NCBI GenBank assembly: GCA_029747015.1
Contig: JAKOGI010001325.1
Span: 124,001 to 188,000 of the forward strand
Origin: Carnegiea gigantea
Taxonomy: Eukaryota; Streptophyta; Magnoliopsida; Caryophyllales; Cactaceae
Length of the DNA stretch: 64,000 nt
Reading direction: 5' to 3'
Each line of letters opens with the position of its first letter. Position 1 is the first letter of the stretch. Below the pieces are notes generated by a model, which did not search any database, was not told the origin of the DNA, and was given only the letters and a program-made list of their open reading frames with translations. The position numbers were made by a program, and so were the translations under genes. Below are positions 1 to 12,154 of this stretch, one piece after another.

Positions 1-299
1 CAAAGACCTTTCTTTCTCCAACAAGCTCTCTAAAAGTCTAATTTAGAAGCTATGATAGATAGTATGCTTATAGTGTAACAAAAGGAAGATGAGTACATAA
101 ACCTAGTAGTCTCTAAGGTTGATGCGCTTACTACTCACGATAAGATGTTAAAAGCCCAAATTGCCTAATAAGCTAGCTTCTCATCTACACCCTTCGATAG
201 ACTTCTCAGTAAGCTCGAACATAACCCTAGGGAGCAAGGTAATGCCATAATTTTGAGGGGGAACAAATAGCTAAAGGGGGCTAAGGGGTTAGTAATGAT

Positions 300-1010
300 A
301 TGAGTTTGCATGATGAGAATGTTGTTGAGAAAACAAAGTCTAATCCCTCTAATGATATGTATGTTGATTTTGTGAACAATACTAATAAGGTTCCTAAGGA
401 CCCTAAACACACTTCCCCAAAACTCTACACTTTGCTTTTGCCTTTCCCTCAAAGAATGGCTAAGACTAAGCTTGATTTGTAATTCAGAAAGTTTTTAGAG
501 GACTTAAAGAAACTCTACATTAATATTCCATTCATTGATGTTTTGTATCAAATGCCCTCCCATGCAAAATGTTTGGAAGAGATTTTATTTGATAAAAGAA
601 AGCTAAAAGAGCATAAAAACATGGCTTTGGTTGAAGAATGTAGTACTGTGATGCAAAACAAGCTTCTAGCTATGCGTAAGGATCCTAGTAGTTTATCTAT
701 CCCTTGCTTGATAAACAATGTGTGTATTGACCGTGCTTTGTGTGATTGGGCCCAAGTGTAAGCTTGATGCCCCTTTCAATATGTAATAAGCTTGACTTAG
801 GGGAAATGAGACCCACTACATATCCTTATAATTGGTAGATCGTTATGTGAAATACCCCGTGGGTTTAGAGGATGTCCTTATTAAGGTCAGAGATCTATAT
901 GTGCTGATTGATTTTCTGATCCTTGAAATAGAAGAGGAAATGCACACCCCCATCATTCTCTGGAGGCCTTTATTAGCCCGCCTGGTGCTGTATTGATGTG
1001 AAGAATGGTA
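300..1010 (+). pseudogene. Athila gag C-terminus and aspartic protease remnant
   Basis: The frame entered near 380 reads through a 'PFPQRMAK' block typical of the gag-protease junction of Athila-type polyproteins, then 'NIPFIDVLYQMP', 'KFL/KCLEEIL' and 'IPCLINNV'. The protease active site, normally ALCDLGAS, appears near 735-756 as ALCDWAQV, so the catalytic DxG triad is lost. Degraded 'YPRG' and 'PLILGRPFL'-like traces follow to about 1000 in shifting frames. Stops at about 480 and 760 break the reading frame. A functional protein is excluded. Confidence 0.7.
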
Positions 1011-1529
1011 AATTGTCCTTTGATGTGGGGTTGATCATGTGGAGTATATCTTACTTAATGCTTCTAAGTTCCCTTCTATTTCTGATGAGTGTCATTGAAT
1101 TGATGTGATTGATAACTTTGTAAGGGAAGAAATCAGTAACGATGTTTCTAATGACCCTTTTAAGTATTGTATGTTGAATGACAGTACTTCTAAGGATGAG
1201 AATCCCGAGGTCACCATGTTTGCTCACTTTTTGGAAGCCTCTCCATAAGTTCTTCCTTCCCTTGCAAAGGTGGAAGAATAGTGAGTGACAAGCCCTCATC
1301 TGATGAGGAGCATACCCGTAAGGTAGATTTAAAACCTTTCCCTTCTTCTTTGAGTTATGAATTCCTTGGCCCCAACTCTACATATCGTGTGATTATCACC
1401 TATAATCTAAGGTCATCTCAAATTGGCTCTTTATGTAGAGTGCTTAGATTGCATCGTAAGGTCATATGATATACTATTGATGACTTAAAAGGAATTCAGC
1501 CTTCTGTTGCATGCATCACATTTTCATGG

Positions 1530-2345
1530 AAGATGACCATAAGTCCTCAATTAAGCACCAAAGCAGGTTGTATCCTAATATAAAAGAAGTGGTTAAAAAG
1601 GAAATTCGAAAATTGCTTAAGGCCAGTATTATCTACTCCATCTCTAATAGTAAGTGAGTAAGCCCAATCCATGTTATGCCTAAGAAAAGAGGTATAACGG
1701 TTGTAAAAAAATGAGAATAATGAATTGATTCCTACTAGGATAGTCACAGGTTAGCGCATGCATATTGACTATGGGAAGTTAAACAGATTACCCCTAAGGA
1801 CCATTTTTCTCTTCCCTTTATTGACCAAATGCTTGAGATGTTGGCTAAGAACTCCTATTTTTTCTACCTAGATGGATATACAGTGTTTTCTTAAATTCCT
1901 ACCCACCTTAATGACCAAGAAAAGACCACATTTACTTGTCTATATAGGATAATTGCATATAGAAGGATGTTATTTGAGCTATGCAATGTCCTCGCCACCT
2001 TTCAATGTTGGATGATGGGCCTTTTTCTCTGATTTTATTGAAGATATTATGGAGGTATCCATGGATGATTTTTCTGTGTATGGAACATTTTATAAGCATT
2101 ACTTGCATAATTTGTCCAAAGTATTGCAAAGATGTGAATATATGAATTTGGTCTTGAATTGGGCAATGTCTCATTTCACGATAAAAGAGGAGGTTGTCCT
2201 AGGGCACATTGTCTCTAATAAAGGCATTGAGATTGATAAAGCAAAGGTGGAGGTGAATGAGAAATTACCACCACCAAATTCTACAAAAGGTGTGAGGAGT
2301 TTTCTTGGACATGTTAGTTTCTATATCAGCAACTCATTAAATTTT
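1530..2345 (+). pseudogene. Ty3/gypsy reverse transcriptase remnant
   Basis: Conceptual translation gives the RT blocks in order: 'KEVVKKEIRKLLKASIIY', 'VSPIHVMPKK', 'KDHFSLPFIDQMLE', 'FFYLDGY', 'QEKTTFTC', and from 2049 the catalytic region 'VSMDDFSVYG', followed by 'LHNLSKVLQRCE', 'VLGHIVSNKGIEID' and 'KGVRSFLGHVSFY'. The two catalytic Asp of the (Y/F)xDD box are still present, although the usual F before MDD is S. In-frame stops (for example near 1674, 1714 and 1750) and frame changes before 2049 show that it is inactive. The longest open piece is 2049-2369 (106 codons). Confidence 0.85.
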
Positions 2346-2389
2346 TTTTTAAAATTGCAAAACCTCTAACCCAATTGCTTGACAAGGAT

Positions 2390-2870
2390 GTACATTTTGA
2401 CTTTAATGAGGAATGTTTGAGTACTTTTCTTAGGTTCAAAAAGGCATTAGTTTCGACTATGATGATGTATACCCTGGATTGGGAGCTTCTTTTTAAGGTG
2501 ATGCGCGATGTAAGCAATTTTGCATTGGGAGTTGTTCTAGGATAAAATAAGGACAACAAGACATATGCCATCTATTATGCGCGCTGGACTCTTAATGAAG
2601 GTCGAGTGAATTATACCACCACAAAGAAGGAGTTCTTAGTGGTTGTATTTGCCTTGGAAAAATGTAATTCATACTTGATCAATTCCAAGGTGATTGTTTT
2701 CACAGATCATACCGTATTAAAGCCTTTATTAAAAAAATCTGACTCTAAGCCCTGCCTAATTCTATGGGTTCTTCTTCTTCAAAAGTTTGATTTAGAGATT
2801 TGAGGCATGGCTGGGCTTGAGGATGTTGTTGTTGATCACTTATCCCGCTTCAGCCCGAGACCACTCCTAT
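2390..2870 (+). pseudogene. Ty3/gypsy RNase H remnant
   Basis: Downstream of RT, after a frame change near 2340, the pieces read 'KPLTQLLDKDV', a decayed first RNase H motif ('MRDVSNFALGVVLG'), '[37 protein letters not shown]', '[14 protein letters not shown]' and finally 'VVDHLSRF', which marks the end of RNase H in this superfamily. The catalytic E (TTTKKEFL) and D (FTDHTVLK) are kept. A stop near 2545 and another at 2801 interrupt it. Confidence 0.8.
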
Positions 2871-3059
2871 TGAAGAGCTCCTAATCGACAACTCATTTTG
2901 TGATGACCAACTCCTTGCCATTTCTCACCAAGCCACTTTGTGGTATGTTAATTTGATGAACTATAAAGTATGTGGAGTGTTACCTCTTGGGTTGTCTTCT
3001 CCATAAAAGAAAACGTTCTTAGTAATGCTAAGTATTATGTATAGGAAGAACCTCTATTC

Positions 3060-4660
3060 TACAAGCTATATGGAGATGGTATCTATCAAAGATGTTTGCT
3101 GGAAGATGAGGTCCATAGTGTCATCAACCATTGCCATGCTTTAACTTATGGTGGACACTTCGGTCCACACAAGACTATTGCTAAGGTTCTTTAAGCGGGC
3201 TTCTATTGGCCCACTCGTTTTAAGGATGCAAGGAAATTTGCGCTTACATATAATCATTGCCAAAGAATGGAGAACATTTTAAGGCGGCATGAGATGGCTG
3301 AAAGTGGCATTCTTGAGGTGAAGCTATTTGATGTTTGGGGAATTAACTTCATGGGTCCATTCCCTCCATCTCACAATAATTTCTTCATCCTTGTGGTCGT
3401 CGAGTATCTCTTAAAGTGGGTAGAAGATATTGCCACCCCTACCAATGACTTCGAAGTGGTGATCAAGTTCTTCTATTTTCACATTGTTTGGTAGACCCAG
3501 GGATCTCTTAAGTGACACTGAGACTCATTTTTGCAACAAGCCTTTGGAGTCTCTCTTGAAGATAGGATGGCAATGAGGCGGGTCCAGGGAGGGTTGAGTC
3601 GTACCCTTACCCATACCGGCTTTTGAAATTCGTATCCATACCCGTACCCGTACCCATCGGGTATTAAAAAATAAAACCCATACCCATATCCATTGAATTT
3701 AGCGGGTCTGCGGTTTTTATTCGGGTTCACATAGAAAATGAAAATTAATACCCATATGAAACCCATATCCAAGTACGATATATATGTTTTTGATTATAAG
3801 ATTGCAAAGTTATGATATTTTGAGAATATATTATTTAGAAATGTAAAATTAAATACATTATTGACTAATTTTTTTGTTATAACGGTTTGGATTGAACTTA
3901 AACCGGAAAAATATTAATCGAAAATATTTTTTTTCTTATTATAAAAATGGGTACGGGTAGGGTACGGGTATGGGGCGGGTGAGGGCTATACCATACCCAT
4001 ACTCATCCCCTTTTTCTAATACCCACCGTATACCCATTTAAAATCCATTTTCACCACCCATTTGGGTTTTAAATGGGGGGATTTTGCGAGTTTTAAATGG
4101 ATATGGGTTTTACTGCCATCCCTACTTGAAGAAGCATGGGGTTGTTCACAAGGTTGCTCCACCTTATCAACCCCAAACAAGTGGCCAAGTTGAGCTATCT
4201 AGCCTTGCATTGAAGAGTATCTTAGTGAAGACGATTGATCGGTCCTGCAAAGATTGTTATTTGAAACTTGATGATACTCCATGGGCATACCGCACCGCTT
4301 ACAAAACTCTTCCAGGCGCTACTTCATATCGGTTAGTGTTCGGAAAGTTGTTATTTATCGATAGAGTTGGAGCACAAGGTATATTAGGCTATTCTAACAC
4401 AAGGTTAGAAGCATATGAGAGTTCCAAGATCTACAAAGAAAGGACCAAGAGATGGCATAACAAGCACATTAAGAAGAAGCGGTTTGAGGAAGGTGACATG
4501 GTTTGATTATTCAACTCCAAGTTTAGGTTATTTTTGGGCAAGCTAAGATCCTGGTGGTCAGGACCATTTCAAGTCACTAAGGTCTTTCATTATGGTGAGG
4601 CAGAAGTGTGGAGTGACTCCACCGGTTCATTCAAGGTAAATTGGCAGCGATGTGGGAGTC
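3060..4660 (+). pseudogene. Ty3/gypsy integrase remnant, split by a hAT insertion
   Basis: An HHCC zinc-binding region is visible at about 3110-3270 (HSVINHCHA...GGHFGPHKT...YNHCQR). The catalytic core starts near 3325 with '[13 protein letters not shown]': the first catalytic Asp of the DD35E triad (normally GIDFMGP) is Asn here. The second Asp survives in 'SDTETHFCN' near 3510-3540. The core is then interrupted at 3563-4124 by a hAT element and resumes at 4133 with 'HGVVHKVAPPYQPQTSGQVE', which keeps the Glu. A chromo-like C-terminal region ('RWSGPFQVTKVF') follows at 4550-4650. Stops at 3492 and 4504 are independent of the insertion. Confidence 0.85.
3563..4124. mobile_element. Non-autonomous hAT element (562 bp) inserted in the integrase
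   Basis: The ends are TAGGATGGCAATG and, on the other strand, TAGGGATGGCAGT: short terminal inverted repeats of the hAT type. The element is flanked by a perfect 8-bp duplication CTTGAAGA (3555-3562 and 4125-4132), the hAT hallmark. Inside are GTACCC/TACCCA-type repeats near both ends and AT-rich filler. No transposase is encoded; the 97-codon open frame on the minus strand here is simple-sequence GYGYGY and not a gene. It inserted after the Athila copy was already resident. Confidence 0.93.
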
Positions 4661-5400
4661 CCCATTAAAAAGGTCATTATCCATATACTCACTGATCCCG
4701 AATAACCATAGGGAAGACCCCAAAAGAGCACTTCTTGGGAGGCAACGTAAGTTTTTGTTTTCATTTTTTATGTATACAGATTTTAGGTTGTTATCATTAT
4801 GTGAAAGAAAAAAAGAAAAAGAAAAAATGAGGAGAAAAATAATGAGAAAAAAGAGAGGAAAAAAATTCAAGGATAGTAGTCATTACCACGGTCCAAAAGT
4901 GGCATTTACCATGGACCATGGTATTTCTATTAAAAAAAAACGCTGAAAAAATTTGAAGAGTAATCTAGCAGCAGCCACCATGGGGGTCTGCAGCGGAGTG
5001 CTACGAGCCACGGTCAAGAGTTTTGACCACAAGAGCCCCCTAGCATCCCTCGTTTTCTTCTTCCACTCAAGACTCTCCATCTAGCCCTCTCCTTTTCTCT
5101 CTAAAAACTCCATAACCAAAACCTCATCAAACCTCCATTCTTCTTCAATTTTTCACTCAAAATCTCTCCATTTTCTACCCATTCATCTTTCTTTTTCCAA
5201 ATTTACCTATTTTCCACACCAATTTCACCATCTTCTTCTCTCTCTAGCCCTACCTTTATCTAGATTCACCCCTCTTTTCATTACCATCTTCTACCATCTA
5301 AATCCTTCACCCTCTTTACCCAAACTCATCCTTCCTTCACTCCATTTCGACATGGTTTTCTCCACTTCTTCATTTTCTCTCTTTCATACTTTAATATCTA
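4661..5400 (+). other. Athila pol-to-env-like linker
   Basis: This non-coding stretch holds a 'cttcttgggaggcaac' segment (about 4731-4746), a signature often seen just downstream of pol in Athila-type elements, followed by A-rich DNA and a long CT-rich tract (5050-5400). Short open frames here have no recognisable domain. Confidence 0.5.
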
Positions 5401-6690
5401 ATATCCTTCATTGTTGGGGATTTCTCAAAGCCCTTCCACATTTCATTCAAACTCGACTCAAGATCTTCAGTGGCACCAAACACGAAGCATAGGAGCACGT
5501 AAGGAGGGGGTACTTGTAATCAAGCACCACAATGAGCCACAAGGACCTCCCAAACATCTACCAATGTTCGGACCCGAGGTAATGCTCCTCACCCCCTTGG
5601 TTTAACTTATCCCGTTCATATTACTAGATATAATTACTTGAGTGCTAGAGTTGCTGTAGCTACTTGTTACTATGATGAAGATTTGTTGAACCAATTGAGG
5701 TTGTTGAATGATATTAGGTGGTTTTTTGCAAGGGGTGGAATGGGCCAATTTATTGAAATGAAAGGCCACACTTATAGGGACCTCACCTTTGAATTCTTAA
5801 GTACCTTGCATATTAAAGTCACTCGATGTGCTTGATGCCAAGATGGATACATTTTCTTCTATTTGGAAGAGGAATTCTATGAATTGAATGTTAGTTCCCT
5901 TAATTACATGCTTGGCTTTCCTCCTAATTTGGACATACCATGGCATCAACTTCCCCTAAGAGTTTAGCTTGAATGCTTTCTGGGATGAAATTTCAAGAGA
6001 TTATAGATACAATATGAGTACTTGTAAGGGCACTTTCATTAGGAGCTCTCGTGTCTGGGTGGCCCAACACATGTTGTCTTATAGTGTCTTTGCTAGGGAT
6101 GATAGTCTGAATGTCGCTAGATTGTCTAGGTTGTATTTTTGGTCATGTATAATGAATGATGATCAAATTGACTGTAGGTCTTTTTTGGCAAAATAATTAT
6201 ATAGTGCAGCCACTAGTACTATAGGTAGGATAGTGACTGGGGATATTATAACCCCCATTGCTCGGTCTTTAGGAGTTTAGCCTAACTTGAAGGATAGGGT
6301 CTCAGGGTTCGAGCGGCTTGTTAAAGCCGTTTTTTAGCTTATGAAATTTTGTAAGGTAGAGGCTGACCAACTTTGTTGGATATACCCTTGGAACTGACTT
6401 TTGCCACTTCCCAATGTCGAGAGGACCACCTTACCTCAACGGGCTAATCTCTCATGGTTACTTGTTGATGATGAGGTTATCCGTCCTACACCTCCTCCAC
6501 CCCCACCTACTTCCCATGGAGGCCCCAGGTCTTCCTCCTACCCTTCCTTTAATAATTATGACGAAGTGCAAGCAACCCTTAGGTCCATTCAGGAAGACCA
6601 AGCCTCCCTATGAGCATAAGTTCAAACTGAGAATGGTGTTCTTCGTAACTTTGTCCAAAAGTGGCATGATAAGCTCCATAGGGTGATTCC
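5400..6690 (+). pseudogene. Athila env-position ORF (ATHILA ORF / plant transposon-protein domain), broken
   Basis: Pieces in three frames read 'WFFARGGMGQF', 'TYRDLTFEFLSTL', 'FYELNVSSLNYMLGFP', 'NAFWDEISRDYRYNMSTCKGTFIRSSRVW', 'FARDDSLNVARLSRLYF' and 'LPNVERTTLPQRANLSWLLVDD', then a proline-rich segment and 'DEVQATLRSIQEDQASL'. This is the conserved domain found in the ORF between pol and the 3' LTR of Athila-type elements and in many plant 'putative transposon protein' annotations. Its function is not established; an envelope role has been proposed only from its position. Stops at 5833, 5967, 6194 and elsewhere break it. Confidence 0.7.
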
Positions 6691-8596
6691 CTTCCAAAAC
6701 TGACATTTTTAGGACCTTAGGAGTTGCTTTGAGACTTGGCGATACTGGGTCGTATCTCAAGGCCATCCCCCTCACCCTCCTTCCCCTCCTCCCTTCTGAT
6801 TACTTCATAGTACTCCCCCTTTCCTTTTACATATCTGTGTTTGCATTGAGGTCAATACTTTGTCCTAGCATGGGAGAGTTGGATTGAATGATGGCATCTG
6901 ATGCTTGATTTCTTGAGTTTGTGGATGTGTATACAGTGTACATGATTATATTTAGAGCTGCATTTTATGATTAAGGTCATGTAGCTAGAGCATTGAGTTA
7001 GTGCCTTTTGTTTCATTCTTATAGTTTTTCACAAGGAAAAGGATTAGAAGTATGATCCTTAAAGTAGTTTTTCATTTCAGGTTTAACTTTATGTAGGATT
7101 GCATTTTGAAAGGAAAAATACAAAAAAAAAAAAACACTTTGAAGAAACAGGGAAAAAAACCTCTAATGATGAAATCTGCGAACTAGGTGGTCTTTTGGTT
7201 TGGTATGATCCTTTGATATGCCCAATTGTGAATAAAAATGTTTGAAAATGAGTTAAAAATGTGCTTCATATTTTGACCATGTATTGAACGCGAATTGATT
7301 GCCCCATCATTCTTTGCATGAATGTTGGCACATGAGTCCTAATAAGCTAGTTATGACCTTGATAGATATCCTATAATGGTTTGAGCTTTAAAAGACTAAT
7401 GTATCAGTTTTAGTTTCTTTGCCTTTTCTTGAGTGACTTTTCCTATATATCATTTCTCTAGAACTTGCTTTGACTCTCATTTAAGATCACACTTAGTGTA
7501 TGCATTTAGACAAAAAGATTGAGACATTTTTTGAATTGTTGAGACCAAATTGCCACCCCTGTTATGCATGATATACCCCTTGCTAGCCCTTTTGAGCTTT
7601 AATACATGTTTATTGATGTAAACCTTCATACATAGCCATTAGCCAAACACATATCGTTTCCTTGAGCCAAGACTACAGAGTTTCATTTCATAATATTTTG
7701 ATTGGGAGTTAGCTTCTAATATTAAGATTTTTTAGTGGTTTGCTTGGGTTAGTTGGTGAAGAGATTTGTGTTCTTTTGTTCATGTGAGAGCAATCCCTTG
7801 TTTTGATAATCAGTGGGATGTAAAATGATTGGAGAAGAGTTGAAAAAGAAAGAGTTTGATGTTTATTTCCATGGCTAATCTCCTTTTTTCAAAAAAAAAT
7901 TCAAAAAAAGGAAAAAAAGGTGAAAAATGAATAAAGGAGTTTGGCATTGCTGGATTGTATGTAATTTTTTTTTAATTTCAACTTTATTCTCCTCATTTAA
8001 TTTGTGTCAGGGGATTTGTTTGTTCATTTTAGTAGTATTGGTCTGAGGAGTGTATTTCATGAGAATGTTGGGAGAGTTTAATGTTTAGTCCTTGGCATTT
8101 AGCTTCACATTCCCAAAAATTTTGTTCCCATTTCACTTTTATCCATAGCCTCCATTACAACCCATGTGAAGTCCTCATGATTGTCTAATGTCTGTTGCAT
8201 TCTAGCAATAGCGAAGTAGAAAGTCTTAACAAGCTTGTAGCATATTTGAGTCTTTTAACTGAGAATTATGGAAACCTTACTACAACTTAAACTCGTGAGA
8301 GAAGAGTGCTATAAGACTAAAGTGAGGTTCTACCAGTTTTTTCTAGCTCTATCTAGTTCATGTGCTGATGTGATTGTATAAGATAATTAAGGTGATTGAG
8401 TCAAACTTTGACGTTGTCGTCTTTAAAGAACTTTCGAAAACTCCATTTCTTTATCTGATTACTAAATGTTTTTTAACACTTTTGGGCTAACTTTACCATT
8501 GAAGATGCTACTAATGTCTTTCCTAAGGAGGCTGTGAGTAATTTTTTAGTCTTATGCTTGCTTAGGGACAAGCAATGGTTAAAGCATGGGGCAGTT
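6691..8596 (+). other. Athila 3' non-coding region and polypurine tract
   Basis: About 1.9 kb without a supported gene lies between the env-position ORF and the 3' LTR, as usual for Athila elements. It contains A-rich tracts and T-rich runs. The last bases, 'aaagcatggggcagt' (8581-8595), form the likely polypurine tract next to the LTR start. Confidence 0.6.
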
Positions 8597-9850
8597 TGAT
8601 AAGTGCTAAAAATGTGCATCATTTTAGGGTCATTTGACAACATTTCGTGGGGGATTGTGTATTAAGCGGATGATTTGCACCCATTTTTTCCATTTTACGC
8701 TCCGGTATGTTTCTTTTATATATTTTGCAGGTTTTAAGACCTTTTGACCTAGCAATGATCCTCAACTAGGTGCATTTTGACTCACTACAAAGGTCCTCCC
8801 ATCCCATATGCCCATAGAGCAAAGAACTAAAGAAGATCTCAGAGCCAACAGTCATTAGGGATGGTCCATGGTGGTCACCACGGTTTGTGGTGAGCTAAAA
8901 ACTGTAAACCCCTTCGTCTTCCTTCATTGTGTGGCTGAGAATGCTTAAGCTTTTCTATTTAAAGCATCCTCGGCTCAAAACAAGGGCATCCCCACTCATC
9001 CTATCACTCCTTTCTCTCATTAATTTATAGTTTTCTAATCATTCTGGAGCAATAAGAGGATTGAAATGAAGAAATTAGCAATTGGATGCTTGAAGATTGA
9101 AAGATCATTGAATAACCTCTATAGTTGCTAAGCATACTCCTCCTTTTACTTATTCTTGAACTCTTAGCTCATTTGATTTTTTAGATGATATTTAAATTGA
9201 ACAAGAGTAAGTAGTTTATTTTAATATGGAGATTTGCTCACTAAAACATTGATGTCGGATCCCTAATTCTATCATTTGTGCTTAATCGTTTTTGGAATGG
9301 TTATATTCTATCTTGTTATTGAATTGATGAGAGTGAGTTTGGCCAGATTTGCTTGCATATGTTTACATAGTTGAGTGAAATGCCGAATGGAGAAACTCAC
9401 TATTAGATTAATAAGATTGAGTTTGACTTAGTAATTCTTGAAAGAGAGTTTCATGTTGAGAGGAGACGTTAGCAATCTAGACTAGTAACCTAGACTAAAA
9501 CAAGAACATTTAAAAGAATTGCAATTAGATTAGTCTAGGCAATTCAGTTTATTTCAAAAGAAAAGATTGAATTAAGGTAGACTGAATTCCTTTTAATCAT
9601 CCAAACTACAAAAGAGCGCATGCTAAATCTAAGGATCTAACTCTTTACTAGGCAAAACAAATTCCTAGATGCTTTTTTTTTATTGAATTCTTGAATTTGT
9701 TGCTCAAAGTCATTTAGCGTAGTTAAATAACCCATTGAAAACTTGTCTTGCTTAGCACTTTTAGAAGGACAAAACTTAAAAAAATGCTTTGATCCCTGAG
9801 GACAATATCTAATCTTGACTGCAACACTTGTGCGCATGTAGTGTGTGCCA
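8597..9850 (+). repeat. 3' LTR of the Athila-type element
   Basis: It starts TGATAAGTGC right after the polypurine-like tract. This start and the following 'gtgcatcattttagggtcat' are typical of Athila LTRs. The 3' part contains 'tccctgagga' (9793-9802) and then a TGTGCGCATG...GTGTGCCA tail, the usual Athila LTR ending. The length of about 1.25 kb fits the lineage. The right boundary is uncertain by tens of bases. Confidence 0.65.
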
Positions 9851-12154
9851 GTAACCCCTGGAGAGATAGATCTAGGGGATGGTCGAGGGCAACTAGGTAA
9901 GGACTTGGAGAAGGAGAAGGATATTTGGGGGCAAGGGTTAGAATCTCATCCAAACCCGCAAAGATCCTAGGGAGGCCCTAATACATGTAGGTAGTAATTA
10001 GTCCCAATGGGACTCCCCGTAATGCCATCAAAAATTCCCCCCTCGCAGGAAGGAAGGCTAGCAGAATATGTCCCATATGACCTGGCCATACCAACCGTTG
10101 AAGCATGACTACTCTCCTATAATGTTGATCCTCAAATGATTGTCAACATTCTGCTCTCTAACAAAGCCAAGTAGGTACAAGTTATTAAGGGCACTATTCG
10201 AAAAGAGAGAGACGCCCTGGATTTCCCTCATCTCCTATTCATTCGAAACCCCCTCTTTGTCACTCAAGACAGTAGAATTAGCTAGCATTCTCCTATACGG
10301 GTTGGGAGGAATAGAAAGCATGTCCTAGCTAGTCTAGAGGGACCTCAAGTGTAGGTTGTTGTGATCCATTGATGAGTAGAAATAAAATAAAAAAGGGAAA
10401 GAGGTAGAAGAAAGGCTTAAAAAGCTTGGTACAGTACGAAAGGTGGAATTGACAAACACTCCTTTCCATAAGCTTGTGAATGGTTAAGAGATTTCTTAAC
10501 TAAAATTTAACCTAGAAATATGAATCTATAGCTGAAACTATGGTAGAGAATATCCTAAGATTTGAGGGCAAGACCCGAAGAGATGCAATGTTCAATTATG
10601 AAAATTATAAAAACTAAACCAACCATGATTACTGGCATGGAAAATCGGAGAGAACGCGAAAATGTAGTCAATAAAGGAAAGTTTAAGCCTTTATTGAGTA
10701 GATGCCACAGTTATTTCTTAAAGGATGCAAAATCTAATGATTTGGAATCCCAAAGTAAGAGATTTGAAATTCGCTTAGAGAAATATTTTCCCAAAAATAC
10801 ATAAAAATTCATTAGAAAAATCTTAACTAAGTCTTTTTAGGAAAAGAGACGAAATCAAAACAGGGTACATAAAATTACCCCTGAGAAAGCCTTGACAGTC
10901 TGGATAACGTTGAAGATGAAGAATTCCTAAAGAGATAAAGTGGCTAGGCCTAATCACACTTTGACGTATGAGTGGATTAAAATTCTACATCTCTCAATGG
11001 GTAAATAAATCAAGTAAAAATTAACTCTAAAGAAGTATTAGGTAGTAGGCTAGTAAAAGTCTAAAAAAGAGAATTGATTAAATCAAGCCACCGAGGCTGA
11101 GCAATCTAGACTCAGACACAAGCTCTGTAAAGTTTAAGTCCACCAAACCATTGAAAAATATTTCTCATGCACATGCCTTGATAAGGAAGAAAGGACTAGT
11201 CAAGATCTCCTAAATTTACAAGAAATAAAGATCTTAGAGTCTAAACAAAACTAGAAAAGAGTCCTTATCTAAAAAGATGTAGAATCGTAGTAAAATTCCT
11301 CTAAAAGGGTCATCGTAAAATCCTATATATACTAGTCATGGCCAAAATCAAAGTTAGGTCAACAAGACTTTCATAAGATACATTGTGCTCACTATGCTCT
11401 CTTATTCTCCTAACTTGACTGTCGGATGCTCTTAAAGAGGAGAAACCCCCTTATTGAGAGTTGTTTTGCAAGTAAACCTTAGATGGTGTCAGAAGTTCCT
11501 TATGGTTCCCAGAAGAATCATAGGGGCTCTAGACTATGGTGAAATAGTAGGGGTATTTAAGTCAAAGAATGTAAAATTGTCTTGCAAGAGTATAGTCCAG
11601 CCTTAGATTAATCAGATCCTAAATTTTTTTCACCCTATTTAAATAGTTTTAACTGGAAGTCAGTTAATAATTATTAAGTTGGGTCGAATTAGGGTTTAGC
11701 CCAATAATAAAAGAGGCTAGATTAGGTTATGTCCCACTTATTAATGAAGTGGTTTTGATTAGATTTCTCTGTGTAGGTGGGGTTAGGTTACCCTAAGATC
11801 AATATGTTTTAAAATGTAGCAACCTCACTTATATCTCCATAGAATAATTACATTGTTGTATTCAAATTATTGGCAATAATCTGATGAAGTGTAATATACA
11901 AAATAGTATGACAAGTTGACAAAGATGTCGACTCATGAAATGACCATTTAGTAAGCCGATTCACCTGACCCAGCATGCTATTAACATGTTTTAGATGGAT
12001 GTATCAGTTACTCACCTTACCATTATTGATCCAACCCTTATTGATCTTATATCAAATGTTTAAACCACTGGATCCAATGACCATATTATTGTCTCATTAC
12101 CCACTCCTAGTAATGACATTTGATGTTGAAGTTGTTGTCATATAGTTCTAATGT
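9851..12154. other. Unassigned 2.3-kb region
   Basis: I do not recognise any gene here. Short open frames (for example 10562-10804, 80 codons, Lys/Arg-rich, and 10140-10328) show no known motif. The base composition resembles decayed retroelement DNA, and many stops occur in all frames. It lies between the Athila LTR and the three-LTR element and may be part of an older element. Confidence 0.4.

Larger units (their letters stand above)
1..9850 (+). mobile_element. Athila-type Ty3/gypsy retrotransposon, decayed, 5' part outside the window
   Basis: The order gag end, protease, RT, RNase H, integrase, a long 3' ORF in the env position, then non-coding DNA, PPT and LTR is that of the Athila lineage of plant Ty3/gypsy elements. 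Every domain is readable only in pieces, with many stops and frameshifts, so the copy cannot encode its own proteins. The 5' LTR and most of gag lie before position 1. The element has itself been hit by a hAT transposon at 3563-4124. The 3' boundary at 9850 is inferred from the typical Athila LTR end (a 'tccctgagga' stretch followed by a TGTGCGC/GTGTGCC tail); no target duplication can be tested because the other end is missing. Confidence 0.85.

Noticed and set aside
3479..3772. A 97-codon minus-strand frame with GYGYGY repeats
   Set aside because: It spans the hAT end and its GTACCC simple repeats; it crosses an insertion boundary.
10140..10328. Possible organelle-derived or retroelement coding fragment
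   Set aside because: The peptide has no motif I can name; composition alone is not enough to support a call.
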